Assembly: GCA_024233865.1 (NCBI GenBank)
Contig: JACKPA010000003.1
Span: 124,001-188,000, forward strand
Length of the DNA stretch: 64,000 bases
Direction: 5' to 3'
Source: Leptospiraceae bacterium
GTDB lineage: Bacteria > Spirochaetota > Leptospiria > Leptospirales > Leptospiraceae
In this document: piece by piece, positions 46,876 to 55,618 of the stretch
How positions within the stretch are numbered: the stretch's first letter is position 1
Layout of the letters: each line of letters begins with the position of its first letter
Notes under the pieces: generated by a model
Told to the model about the DNA's origin: nothing
Database searches by the model: none
What the model saw: the letters and a program-made list of their open reading frames with translations, nothing else
Translations under genes and position numbers: made by a program

Positions 46876-46990
46876 CTCTCCCTCCGGTGTTAAGTATAAC
46901 ATACCAATTTATTTTGTAAAGTGGTATAATTTATAGTATTGATTTTACTTCAAAGCAACAAAAAATGGCAAAAAAGTAAGGAAGTAAAAA

Positions 46991-47551
46991 ATGGTAAAAT
47001 CCGAAGCATATTTAAAACTTTTTGAACTAATGAGAAAATATGTTTATAGGTATTCGTCAGAGCCGTTTATATTAGCTTCCGGAAAACAGTCAAACCACTA
47101 CTTCAATTGTAAAGAGATAACTTTACATCCCGATAGACTTTCTATTTTGGCAAGCTATTTGGTCAAAGAGCATATTCCCAGCTTTCTTCTGACTACCCCT
47201 AAATCCGTTGGCGGCTTGACCTTAGGGGCTGATCCTATTAGTTATGCAATATCTCTAGCTTACTATCAAAATGAGAAAATCGTATACCCTTTGGTGATTC
47301 GCAAAGAAGCTAAAGGTCATGGTACTGGAAAAAAAATTGAAGGTGTTGGGAATCAAAAGTCCTGCTTAGTAGTGGATGACGTAATTACCACCGGTGGTTC
47401 GACGATACAAGCCGTAGAATCTTTACGGGAAGCCGGTATTAAAGTAGAGCAAGGTATATGTATACTAGATAGGGAAGAAGGAGGATACGAAGCTTTGTTC
47501 GAAAAAGGAATTAAAATGTTTCCGATATTCCGTAAAAGCGATTTTATCTAA
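46991..47551 (+). CDS. pyrE: Orotate phosphoribosyltransferase
   Basis: 186 aa. Forms OMP from orotate and PRPP in pyrimidine synthesis. The N-terminal ILASGKQSNHYFNCK and PRPP-binding CLVVDDVITTGGST are characteristic. Length is normal. Its 3' end overlaps the mltF 3' end by 8 bp (convergent). The ribosome-binding site AAGGAAG precedes the ATG. Assignment is firm among phosphoribosyltransferases. Confidence 0.93.
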   Translation: MVKSEAYLKLFELMRKYVYRYSSEPFILASGKQSNHYFNCKEITLHPDRLSILASYLVKEHIPSFLLTTPKSVGGLTLGADPISYAISLAYYQNEKIVYPLVIRKEAKGHGTGKKIEGVGNQKSCLVVDDVITTGGSTIQAVESLREAGIKVEQGICILDREEGGYEALFEKGIKMFPIFRKSDFI

Positions 47552-48989
47552 CCGTTATTTTACCTTTTTTTTCCTTTTGATAAAATTCCTTGTATTTTTC
47601 GTAATTGTCCAAAATAACCTTTACATATTCAAAAGGCTCACTTCCCCTAAGATACCCAAACTTGACTTCCTTCATATTATAATATTCCGGATCAGATAGG
47701 TTTAGAACATAAGGAGCCACGTTTCCGTCCCAAATATTCGGATTTTTTCCAAATTTTCTCGCCAATCGCCTGGCATCTTGAATGTGTCCATGACCGGCAT
47801 TATAAGAAGCCAAAACAAATTTGAGCTTTTCTTTAGTATTTGTAATTTTTTTCCAATAACCTGTTAGCCAACCTAAGTGCCTGGTTCCGGCTTGAATATT
47901 GTTTTCCGGATGATAAGAATTTTTTAATCCTAATTTTCTTGCAGTGTCAGGCATTATCTGCATCAAACCTTCTGCTCCAGCCCAAGAGCGTGCACCAGGA
48001 TTGAATCGCGATTCTTGGTAAATTAAAGAAGCAAGCAGCATCCAATCCCAACCGATTTGAGCCGAATATTTTTTGATCATTTCATCATATTCCGAAATTT
48101 TGCTCCCTTTTCCGGAAAAAAAATCACTGGCAATTCTGTCCTTGTATGATCTTGGGTCTTGGTAGTACTTTTTATAGATTCGGGCAAGAGTTCCGTCTTT
48201 TTGAATTTCTTCAATCCATTTGTTTATGAACTTAGATAATTCTGGAGATTTGCTTTTTACAACCCAAGCTATTTTTTGAGGCAGGCTAATTCCTACACTA
48301 ACATCTATATTGGAATAATAAGCCTTGTTTATCAGAGCTGTGGGTTCGTCTGCAACCGTATAATCAATCTCTCCTTTGTGGACTTTTTGAATCAAAGATT
48401 CTGTTATATTATTCCCTGGAACAATTTGAATATTAATATCTCCGCCGATTTCATCTTGTAGGCTCTTTAGCCGCGTATAAAATCTAGAATTTTTTCTAAC
48501 ATGAATCGTTTTGCCGATTAAATCTACCGGACTTTCAATCGTTTTTACATATTTAACATCTCCATTTTTCAGTTTTATCTTTTTTTGTCTTTGAACAAGA
48601 ACTTGCCTTGTTTCTAAAAGTGAATCTGTAAAATCAACTTCCGTTGCTCTCCTCCGAGAGACTGCTAAATTAGCCGCAACTAAATGAGAGTTTGAACTGT
48701 TAAGCATATAAAGAATGTTGTCCATGTCGGAAGTGACTTGTAATTCTAGTTTTACGCCAAGTTTGTCTGCAAGTAACTTGAGGAGTTCATACTCATAACC
48801 CATTGTAGTCCCTTTTAAGATAAAATAACTATTGGCGTTATAGGCGGTAATTACCTTTAGCTTTCCTTCTTTTTTAATGTCTTCGATTGTTACACCGTTG
48901 AAGCGCTCCCATATTTGAATACAAAAAGGGAGTAAGGACAAAATAAGCAGTAAAAATATAAACAAAATGAATTTAGTTATTTTTTTCAT
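47544..48989 (-). CDS. mltF: MltF-like membrane-bound lytic transglycosylase
   Basis: 481 aa from the ATG at 48989 (AAAGGGAAAG upstream); a longer frame to 49127 would give a start without a signal. Signal sequence with a lipobox-like LLPFC. The first ~270 residues are a periplasmic-binding-protein (SBP_bac_3) domain. A lysozyme-like SLT domain follows with catalytic E326 (YQESRFNPGA) and GLMQIMP. MltF cleaves peptidoglycan to open space for growth or recycling. Convergent with pyrE. Confidence 0.92.
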   Translation of the reverse strand: MKKITKFILFIFLLLILSLLPFCIQIWERFNGVTIEDIKKEGKLKVITAYNANSYFILKGTTMGYEYELLKLLADKLGVKLELQVTSDMDNILYMLNSSNSHLVAANLAVSRRRATEVDFTDSLLETRQVLVQRQKKIKLKNGDVKYVKTIESPVDLIGKTIHVRKNSRFYTRLKSLQDEIGGDINIQIVPGNNITESLIQKVHKGEIDYTVADEPTALINKAYYSNIDVSVGISLPQKIAWVVKSKSPELSKFINKWIEEIQKDGTLARIYKKYYQDPRSYKDRIASDFFSGKGSKISEYDEMIKKYSAQIGWDWMLLASLIYQESRFNPGARSWAGAEGLMQIMPDTARKLGLKNSYHPENNIQAGTRHLGWLTGYWKKITNTKEKLKFVLASYNAGHGHIQDARRLARKFGKNPNIWDGNVAPYVLNLSDPEYYNMKEVKFGYLRGSEPFEYVKVILDNYEKYKEFYQKEKKGKITVR

Positions 48990-49117
48990 AGACTTTCCCT
49001 TTAATATTTCAGGTAAGTACCAAGACTTTTTTGGTTTATTGTCTTGTTTAAAAAAAAAGAAAATAAAGTCTATAGTTTTATTTCGTATTGTATAAAATTT
49101 ATTGCCGCTTGTAAAAA

Positions 49118-49146
49118 GTAGGGGCACGACGCGTCGTTGCCCCTAC
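49118..49146. repeat. Dispersed hairpin repeat, GTAGGG family
   Basis: GTAGGGGCACGAC (49118-49130) pairs with GTCGTTGCCCCTAC (49133-49146) with one unpaired T. It lies in the 301-bp divergent region between mltF and the DUF4912 gene, upstream of a pair of palindromes. Same ends as the hairpins at 4869-4895 and 16378-16406. Confidence 0.7.
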
Positions 49147-49204
49147 ATAAAAATGGCATTATATCGAACGGGCGTTGATTTATCCTGGGCTAAATCAGAT
49201 AGGC

Positions 49205-49241
49205 AATTTCCTTATAAGGAAATTACAATTTATAATTGTAA
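49205..49241. promoter_or_regulatory. Two adjacent perfect palindromes, candidate operator
   Basis: AATTTCCTTATAAGGAAATT (49205-49224) is a perfect 20-bp palindrome. It runs into TTACAATT-TAT-AATTGTAA (49223-49241), an 8-bp perfect stem. They sit 50-85 bp upstream of the DUF4912 ATG and about 220 bp upstream of the mltF ATG, where a regulator or RNA hairpin could control either. AT-rich DNA makes short palindromes common, but a perfect 20-mer is less so. Confidence 0.45.
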
Positions 49242-49290
49242 TATAAGACACATAGTTTTTTCTATCCTAAAACTTCAGTTGGAGGAAAAA

Positions 49291-50199
49291 ATGCCCGATA
49301 CCACAGAGCAAGATAGTGAGAACTCTTCAAAAAAACGTGTAAGTAAGAAAAAAACTACCGGAGCTACAACCAAAAAAAAAGCTACATATAGTCGTAAAAC
49401 TGTCGACAAAAAAGCCAATGATAAGAATTCTGTCCAACTAGAAGCACCAGGTTCAAATGGGCAAGATGTGAAAATAGAAGCATCAAAACCCATAAAACCA
49501 AGGAAAAAAACATCAAGTGTTACAAAGAAGATTGAAATGGAACAAAAAGCTACTAACAAAAGGTCTAGAATTTATCAAGATTTAGTGTTTAACTATCTAC
49601 CGGATTATTACAACAGGGATATCCTAAAAATATTAATCAAAAATCCTAAGGAAGCATTTGCTTTTTGGGGAATTAGTTCGGGAAGTTTTGAAAGTATTAA
49701 AAAAGCATTAAATACGGATTTAAATGATGTTTATCTAAAATTGATATTATATTATACAAATACAGAAAAACATCATATAGATAAGGTTATCGATCTGCCT
49801 CCTTTTACAAACAACTTTCTTATAAAGTTTGACGAGCCGATTAAAAACTTAAAAGCAGAAATAGCGGCTTACAATAAATATGGGCAATATTATGTGTTAT
49901 TGCAATCTGCATTAATCAATATGCCTAGTAGTAGACCATCAATGGAGTTTCATAAAGATTGGATTAGCGAAAGGTGGCTCAATGAAGGTCTATTGGAAGA
50001 ACAAGAAGGTGAATGGAAAGTTAAAAGTTATTGGAAATTTGAAGCTTCGGAAGAAGAATTTTATCATAAGTTTTTTGGTTCGTCTTTATTGGCAGCTATT
50101 GGAGCTGGAGTTGAGGGTGGTCTTGTGGGAGCTTCAGAGCATATTGGCTCGTCGAGTACTTTGTTAGGTTCTTCTAACAACAATATAAAAGGAAATTAG
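49291..50199 (+). CDS. DUF4912 protein with lysine-rich N-terminal tail
   Basis: 302 aa from the ATG at 49291, preceded by TTGGAGGAAAAA; an upstream frame from 49102 arises from the hairpin repeat and is rejected. Residues ~10-90 are a low-complexity Lys/Thr/Ser tail (KKRVSKKKTTGATTKKKATY) reminiscent of histone-H1-like tails. The DUF4912 domain follows (about 90-240, KNPKEAFAFWGISSG, FHKDWISERWLNEG). DUF4912 genes are often beside GH57 genes, as here (10 bp ahead of the GH57 start), and likely assist glucan metabolism. Precise role unknown. Confidence 0.85.
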   Translation: MPDTTEQDSENSSKKRVSKKKTTGATTKKKATYSRKTVDKKANDKNSVQLEAPGSNGQDVKIEASKPIKPRKKTSSVTKKIEMEQKATNKRSRIYQDLVFNYLPDYYNRDILKILIKNPKEAFAFWGISSGSFESIKKALNTDLNDVYLKLILYYTNTEKHHIDKVIDLPPFTNNFLIKFDEPIKNLKAEIAAYNKYGQYYVLLQSALINMPSSRPSMEFHKDWISERWLNEGLLEEQEGEWKVKSYWKFEASEEEFYHKFFGSSLLAAIGAGVEGGLVGASEHIGSSSTLLGSSNNNIKGN

Positions 50200-50209
50200 G
50201 TGAGAAAAA

Positions 50210-51802
50210 ATGCACAGCAGTAAAATTGGTTATCATATATTTTTGTTACATGCGCATTTGCCCTACGTGAGACATAAAGATTATGTTCCGGAGTTTTTAG
50301 AGGAGAATTGGTTAAATGAAGCGATCAGCGAAACATACCTCCCTTTGCTAAAGGCGTTTCGTACTTTGCGAAGCGAAGGAGTAAACTTTAAGATTACCAT
50401 GTCTTTTTCTCCTACTCTACTCTCTATGCTACGAGATGATTATTTGAAGGGAAAGTTTCTAAAATATTTGGATTCTTTAATTGACCTGGCAAACAAAGAA
50501 GTAAAAAGAACCACCTATGATTTGCACCTCAATTATCTTTCCAGGTACTACCTGAAATTTTTTGAAGAAAATAAGTCTTTGTATATGGATTTGAATCAAG
50601 ACATTATCTCCGGATTTTTAGAATTTCAAAAAGAAGGCTATTTGGAAATATTGGCATCTTCTGCTAGCCACGCGTATTTACCATTATTGGAAAGCGAACC
50701 GGGAACGGTAAAGGCTCAGATCAAAATAGGTAGAAAAGCCCATAAAGAATTTTGGGGATACGAGCCAAGAGGAATATGGCTACCTGAATGTGGTTACTAT
50801 CCTGGATTAGAATCTCTTGTTTCTGATGAAGGTTTCAGATATTTTTTTGTAGATTCTCACGCCATCCTTCACTCATTGCCAAGACCTAAATTTGGTATTT
50901 ATGCTCCGGTAGAAGTTGGTTCTGGAGTTTTTGCTTTTGGTAGAGAACCTGAAAGTTCTGCTCAAATATGGAGTCCGTCGGAAGGATATCCGGGGGATTA
51001 CAGATATAGAGAGTATTACCGAGATATTGGTTACGATCTTGATTTTGCCTACATTCATCCTTATATCCATTCCAGTGGTATTCGCAGGAATACGGGGATT
51101 AAGTATCACAGAATCACAGGTAAAACAGATTACAAAGACTATTATCACCCTGATTGGGCTTTGGAGGCTGTTGCCAACCACGCAGAAGACTTCCTTCGGA
51201 GTCGTGTTGCCCAAGCCGAAAAAGTTGTAAGAGAAGAATCTCAACCTCCTATTGTAGTTTCTCCTTACGACGCAGAACTATTTGGTCACTGGTGGTTTGA
51301 AGGTCCGAAATTCATTGAATTCTTGTTTAAGAAGATGCACTTTGACCAAGATAAAATTTCTTCCATACACCCAATGCAGGTGATTGGTTTACTTCCAAGA
51401 ATCCAAAGCGTTGAAATGGAAATGTCAAGCTGGGGTGAAAGTGGATATTCTGATGTTTGGCTGAATTCTTCCAATGACTGGATTTATAGACACATTATGG
51501 AATGTTCTATATCCATGGAAGAAATGGCAAACAAATACGCTCATACGGATAATGAAAACTACAGAAGAATACTCAATCAAATGGGTAGAGAACTTTTGTT
51601 AGTGCAAAGTTCGGATTGGCCTTTTATTATGAAAGCCGGTACCATGGTTGATTATGCTGTTAAAAGGGTTAAAGTCCATGTAAATCTTTTCCTTGAATTA
51701 AAATCTATGTTGACTGAAGAATCTGTTAATGAAGTAAGACTCAAGGAAATCGAAGAAGAAAATCCGATTTATCCTGAGTTAAGATTTGAAGATTTTGTTT
51801 AA
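50210..51802 (+). CDS. Glycoside hydrolase family 57 enzyme, probable 1,4-alpha-glucan branching enzyme
   Basis: 530 aa. GH57 barrel: N-terminal HAHLPYVRHKDYVPEFLEE, nucleophile E193 (WLPECGYYPGLE) and acid/base D354 (SPYDAELFGHWWFEG). Length fits GH57 branching enzymes and the family acts on alpha-1,4 glucan, so glycogen synthesis or remodelling is expected. Distinguishing branching enzyme from amylase or 4-alpha-glucanotransferase is not certain. Coupled with the DUF4912 gene just upstream. Confidence 0.88.
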   Translation: MHSSKIGYHIFLLHAHLPYVRHKDYVPEFLEENWLNEAISETYLPLLKAFRTLRSEGVNFKITMSFSPTLLSMLRDDYLKGKFLKYLDSLIDLANKEVKRTTYDLHLNYLSRYYLKFFEENKSLYMDLNQDIISGFLEFQKEGYLEILASSASHAYLPLLESEPGTVKAQIKIGRKAHKEFWGYEPRGIWLPECGYYPGLESLVSDEGFRYFFVDSHAILHSLPRPKFGIYAPVEVGSGVFAFGREPESSAQIWSPSEGYPGDYRYREYYRDIGYDLDFAYIHPYIHSSGIRRNTGIKYHRITGKTDYKDYYHPDWALEAVANHAEDFLRSRVAQAEKVVREESQPPIVVSPYDAELFGHWWFEGPKFIEFLFKKMHFDQDKISSIHPMQVIGLLPRIQSVEMEMSSWGESGYSDVWLNSSNDWIYRHIMECSISMEEMANKYAHTDNENYRRILNQMGRELLLVQSSDWPFIMKAGTMVDYAVKRVKVHVNLFLELKSMLTEESVNEVRLKEIEEENPIYPELRFEDFV

Positions 51803-51814
51803 AACATTGCAATT

Positions 51815-51844
51815 CGTAGGCGAAAAAACGTTTTCTCGCCTACG
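51815..51844. repeat. Dispersed hairpin repeat, CGTAGGCG type
   Basis: CGTAGGCGAAAAAACG pairs with CGTTTTCTCGCCTACG with one mismatch (A/C), so almost the whole 30-bp element is palindromic. It lies between the GH57 and terC genes, 22 bp before the terC ATG. The TAGG/CCTA ends link it to the GTAGGG hairpins. It could act as a terminator or attenuator for terC. Confidence 0.6.
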
Positions 51845-51865
51845 ACGTTTTCCTGCCTAAGTATT

Positions 51866-52852
51866 ATGATAGCTGGTGTTACACATCAAGAAATTTTTTT
51901 ATTTATTGTATTTAATATTATTATTATTTTTATGCTTGTTCTTGATTTGGGTTTTTTAAGCAAAAAACACAAATCCATGTCCATACGGGCTGCTACAATA
52001 TGGACTTTCGTTTGGATTACCTTGTCTCTCATATTTGCCGGTTTTATCTATTTGTATGATTATGATGGTATAGCTCTAAACCAAAATAAAACAAAATCTC
52101 TTGAATACATTGCCGGTTATTTGATGGAAAAATCTTTATCCGTAGATAATCTTTTTGTGTTTATTATGATTTTTCAAAAATTTAGGATAAGCCAAGAAAA
52201 CCAAGTTCTTGTTTTGAAGTGGGGGATTATCGGGGCTCTTGTTTTAAGGGCGATAATGATTTTAGCCGGTGCTACCTTGATTGCCAAGTTTAATTGGATA
52301 CTCTATCTTTTTGGGATTTTTTTGCTTTATACAGCAACCAAAATGTTTTTGCACAATGAAGAGGATAAATTCGAACCGGAGAAAAATTTTATATTTCGGC
52401 AGTTAAAAAAGTTCGTTCCCCTTTCGAGCAAAGAGAACCCCAAAAGGTTTTTTATTGTAGAGAACGGAAGGTGGGTAGCTACTACTTTATTTATTGTATT
52501 GGTTTTGATTGAAACCAGCGACATTATGTTTGCTTTTGATTCTATTCCGGCAGTCTTTTCTATTACTCAAGATCCGTTTATTGTTTATACTTCCAATATA
52601 TTTGCCATTTTGGGTTTGAGGTCGTTATTTTTTTTGATCAATGGGATCATGACACTTTTTGTTCATCTTAAAACGGGAGTTTCATTGATTTTAGCCTTTG
52701 TAGGTGCTAAAATGCTCCTTCCTTTGTATGGGGAACTTACCCAAACTGAGAAAATTCATATTTCCATAAACGTTTCACTTTCCATTATTGTTATCGTTCT
52801 TTTTATTTCCGTCGCGGTCTCTATTCCAGATTATCTAAAGAAAAAAAGCTAG
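51866..52852 (+). CDS. TerC-family integral membrane protein
   Basis: 328 aa, about eight spans, inner membrane. TerC/Alx signature residues are present (MEKSLSVDNLFVFIMIFQKF and ETSDIMFAFDSIPAVFSI), with conserved aspartates in membrane segments. Members export manganese or calcium, or help metal loading of exported proteins. The upstream gap (63 bp) is too short for the manganese riboswitch found before some family members. Confidence 0.9.
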   Translation: MIAGVTHQEIFLFIVFNIIIIFMLVLDLGFLSKKHKSMSIRAATIWTFVWITLSLIFAGFIYLYDYDGIALNQNKTKSLEYIAGYLMEKSLSVDNLFVFIMIFQKFRISQENQVLVLKWGIIGALVLRAIMILAGATLIAKFNWILYLFGIFLLYTATKMFLHNEEDKFEPEKNFIFRQLKKFVPLSSKENPKRFFIVENGRWVATTLFIVLVLIETSDIMFAFDSIPAVFSITQDPFIVYTSNIFAILGLRSLFFLINGIMTLFVHLKTGVSLILAFVGAKMLLPLYGELTQTEKIHISINVSLSIIVIVLFISVAVSIPDYLKKKS

Positions 52853-52948
52853 AACTTTAAATTATTATTAATTGTAATTATAACACCTTTTTCCAGGATA
52901 ATTTTTAGAGCATGTTATTTTTATATATATTCAAATGAGGTATAAGCG

Positions 52949-54304
52949 ATGAAATTTACGACATTAGATGGTGAAAGAATAGTTTTTGCTGGAGGAGTAA
53001 GGACTCCAATAGGTCAGGCAGGAAAGTCTTTATCGGACATTCCTTCGGCAGAACTTGGTTACCGGGTTACAGAAGAGATTTTTAAGCGAACAAAAGTTTC
53101 CAAAGAAATCATTGATGGTGTTGTTGCAGGCGAAATCAGCCAGAGTATGAGAGCTCCTAACGTAGCAAGAGTTGTTTCCGTTAGAGCTAATCTGCCTCTA
53201 CCGGCTTCGGCTATTACAGTTGCCAATAACTGTGTTTCTGGTTTTGAAGCTTTGTTAGATGCATCCAGAAGAGTGATGATTGGAGAAGGTAAGTTTTACC
53301 TTGCAATGGGTATGGAATCTATGTCTCAAGGGCCATTTGTCATAGAAGGAGCCAAAGGAAATTCTAAAACTGCTACCGTAGAGAAACTAAAAGCCAATTG
53401 GGCAAATGCTCTGGAAATGGGAGTGGATGTGATTGATTCCATAGACGAAGGTTTGAATGACCCTATTCGAAAATTGAACATGGCAGCAACGGGAGAGGTT
53501 GTAGCTCAAAAATACGGACTTACCAAAAAAGAACTGGACGATTACGCTCATGCTTCTTATAAAAAAGCCCATGATGCCATTAAAGCCGGAAAATACAAAC
53601 CCTACCAAGTACCCGTTAAATTGACAGATGGTAGTTTATTAGAAGACGATGAATACATTATGACAAAAGAAGGTATGGTGCAAAACCCGGGAAGGTTTGA
53701 TAAAGCCGGACCTATCTATGATTCCAAATTTATGGGTACCATCAAAGAGTTTTATGAAAAGTATGGTGAGTGGATCGGAAGAGAATACAAGGAAGGAGAA
53801 TCAAAAGCTGCTGTTACCCTTTTTAACGCTTGTCCAAGGTCAGACGGAGCAGGAGCAATGTTTGTCACAACTGAAAGTGAAGCTAAAAGATTGGGATTAC
53901 CTATCCAAGCGGTTTTGAAAGGCTGGGGTATGTATGGAGTTGATCCTTCTGTTATGGGTGTCGGGATGGCTTTTGCCATGAACAAAGCAATCGTAGAATC
54001 AGGATTGAAGTTTCAAGATGTGAATTTCTTCGAAGTTCATGAAGCTTTTGCCGCTACTGCTTTGGGGACAATGAGAGAAATCAAAAAATCTTACGGTTTT
54101 GATATGGAGGCAGCCAACAAGGAAGGAAAAGTTAACCCGCACGGTGGAACTCTTGCTTTAGGTCATCCATTAGGAGCTACTGGTTTAAGAGTCATGCTAA
54201 ATATGATCATGGATTTTGATCAATTCCCCAATTCCAAATATGCTGCCGGTTGTATATGTGCTGGTGGTGGAGTTGCTGGCGCAATCGTAATAGAAAGACC
54301 GTAG
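52949..54304 (+). CDS. Acetyl-CoA acetyltransferase (thiolase)
   Basis: 451 aa. Thiolase with acylation cysteine C95 (NNCVSGFEALLDA), the HEAFAA motif (FFEVHEAFAATAL), GGTLALGHPLGATG histidine motif and final cysteine (GCICAGGGVAGAIVIE). It makes or cleaves acetoacetyl-CoA, or acts on longer acyl chains in beta-oxidation; the sequence does not decide between the biosynthetic and degradative type. Slightly longer than the usual ~390-430 aa. No fadB-like partner adjacent. Confidence 0.94.
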   Translation: MKFTTLDGERIVFAGGVRTPIGQAGKSLSDIPSAELGYRVTEEIFKRTKVSKEIIDGVVAGEISQSMRAPNVARVVSVRANLPLPASAITVANNCVSGFEALLDASRRVMIGEGKFYLAMGMESMSQGPFVIEGAKGNSKTATVEKLKANWANALEMGVDVIDSIDEGLNDPIRKLNMAATGEVVAQKYGLTKKELDDYAHASYKKAHDAIKAGKYKPYQVPVKLTDGSLLEDDEYIMTKEGMVQNPGRFDKAGPIYDSKFMGTIKEFYEKYGEWIGREYKEGESKAAVTLFNACPRSDGAGAMFVTTESEAKRLGLPIQAVLKGWGMYGVDPSVMGVGMAFAMNKAIVESGLKFQDVNFFEVHEAFAATALGTMREIKKSYGFDMEAANKEGKVNPHGGTLALGHPLGATGLRVMLNMIMDFDQFPNSKYAAGCICAGGGVAGAIVIERP

Positions 54305-54317
54305 TTCTTTTCCCTTC

Positions 54318-54355
54318 GACTACGCTCAGGGAACGTTTCGAACATTGAGCGTAGT
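54318..54355. repeat. Dispersed palindromic repeat, GACTACGCTCA type
   Basis: GACTACGCTCA (54318-54328) pairs exactly with TGAGCGTAGTC (54345-54355), 16-nt loop, in the short gap between the thiolase and TM2 genes. Repeats beginning CCTTCGACTACGCTCAGG are widely seen in other genomes. Related in style to the GAGCTTGTCGA elements at 39740 and 61133. Confidence 0.65.
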
Positions 54356-54381
54356 CAAAATGCTCATATCAAGGAATAAAA

Positions 54382-54789
54382 ATGAATTCAACTCATAATA
54401 TTGTTGCAGGTTATATTTTGTGGATTTTTGGTTTTTTGGGAGCACATCGCTTTTATTATGGAAAAGCTGTTTCCGGAACAATTTGGTTTTTTACTTTAGG
54501 ACTTTTGGGGATTGGCTGGTTGATTGACCTCTTTTTAATTCCCGGAATGAATGAAAGCGCTAATTTTGACTATTCCCAGGGAAAATTGGATTATACAATT
54601 GGTTGGGTGCTACTTACATTTTTGGGTTTGTTTGGGGTTCATAGAATGTATATGGGAAAGTGGATTACCGGAATAATATATTTGTGTACAGGTGGTTTGA
54701 TTGGGATTGGAATTGTATACGACTATTGGACTTTGAATGAGCAAATAGACGCGCTAAATCGGGAAGGGAGGGAGCCTTTTAAATTATAA
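54382..54789 (+). CDS. Protein with two TM2 domains
   Basis: 135 aa. Two TM2 units in tandem: GFLGAHRFYYGKAVSGTIWF (about 18-37) with WLIDLFLIPG, then GLFGVHRMYMGKWITGIIYL (about 79-98) with YDYWTL. Four spans in total. The TM2 family has no defined function. First gene of a short run with 54794 and 55609. Confidence 0.9.
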   Translation: MNSTHNIVAGYILWIFGFLGAHRFYYGKAVSGTIWFFTLGLLGIGWLIDLFLIPGMNESANFDYSQGKLDYTIGWVLLTFLGLFGVHRMYMGKWITGIIYLCTGGLIGIGIVYDYWTLNEQIDALNREGREPFKL

Positions 54790-54793
54790 GGAA

Positions 54794-55618
54794 ATGGCTA
54801 AAGTATTCTATTTTGTCTCTTTTTTACTATTGGCTATTTTTAGCTTTTTAGCTGGCTTTTTAAATGAGTTTAAATACGGTGAAACCCTGAAAGTTTTATC
54901 TATTGTTTTTTTTGTAATTGCTACAATACTCAGGTTTAGTGTGTATAAAAGGCTTGCATTGGTAAAAAGGATTTTGTTTTTAATTTTCCTCTATTCTTTG
55001 GGTTTTGTTGCCAGACCCGTTTCAGCCTATCAAAAACATTCCATAAGCAATTATGTATTTTACCAAATGTCTCCTAATTTATTAGTGCAATTTTATCGGA
55101 ATTATAATTTCGTTCAAACATACTATCATTTTACAAAAGAATACTTGAATGAAAAGGCATTGAACCAATTTTATAAAAACGGAAATACAAAAATCTCCAA
55201 ATCAAACCAAGAAATCAATGTGAATGCTTTGCTAACTCAAAATAAAAAAGAATATAAACCTGTCATTTTAATAAAGGTATCGGGAGATGTTGAATCGACC
55301 CTAAAAGATAAAGTAGGTTTGGTTTTATCAAGTAAAATATCTTCCACCAATCGACTATTTGCAACCAATGATGAATTTAAAATAGGTGAACTAAATAGCG
55401 AAAAAAAGCGCCATATTTCCGATTTTTTAATTTCCATTGAAATTGAAGTTTCTACCATAGATTCTGGATACAGAGTTCGTTCCTTTTGGCAAAAAGCAAA
55501 AGAAGGAACTCTTCTAAATTCTATTTATTTTTTTGCAACCAATGAAGATAATTTAATTAAATTATTCGAATTATTACCCTACTCTTTAATTAATCGTGAG
55601 TCTTTCCAATGGAATTAA
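54794..55618 (+). CDS. Hypothetical membrane protein
   Basis: 274 aa. Two to three hydrophobic spans at residues ~4-25, 33-50 and 58-78, then a hydrophilic domain without recognised motifs. Starts 4 bp after the TM2 stop with AAGGAA as ribosome-binding site, and its end overlaps the next ATG by 10 bp, so it is in one operon with 54382 and 55609. I do not recognise the family. Confidence 0.65.
   Translation: MAKVFYFVSFLLLAIFSFLAGFLNEFKYGETLKVLSIVFFVIATILRFSVYKRLALVKRILFLIFLYSLGFVARPVSAYQKHSISNYVFYQMSPNLLVQFYRNYNFVQTYYHFTKEYLNEKALNQFYKNGNTKISKSNQEINVNALLTQNKKEYKPVILIKVSGDVESTLKDKVGLVLSSKISSTNRLFATNDEFKIGELNSEKKRHISDFLISIEIEVSTIDSGYRVRSFWQKAKEGTLLNSIYFFATNEDNLIKLFELLPYSLINRESFQWN

Noticed and set aside
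48990..49127. Longer start for the MltF-like gene
   Set aside because: The extension has no signal-peptide character; the ATG at 48989 begins a proper one and has a purine-rich site upstream.
49102..49290. N-terminal extension of the DUF4912 protein
   Set aside because: It runs through the hairpin repeat and the palindromes; ATG at 49291 follows GGAGG at the right distance.
51803..51865. Manganese riboswitch before the terC gene
   Set aside because: The gap is only 63 bp and is mostly one hairpin; it is too short for the yybP-ykoY fold.
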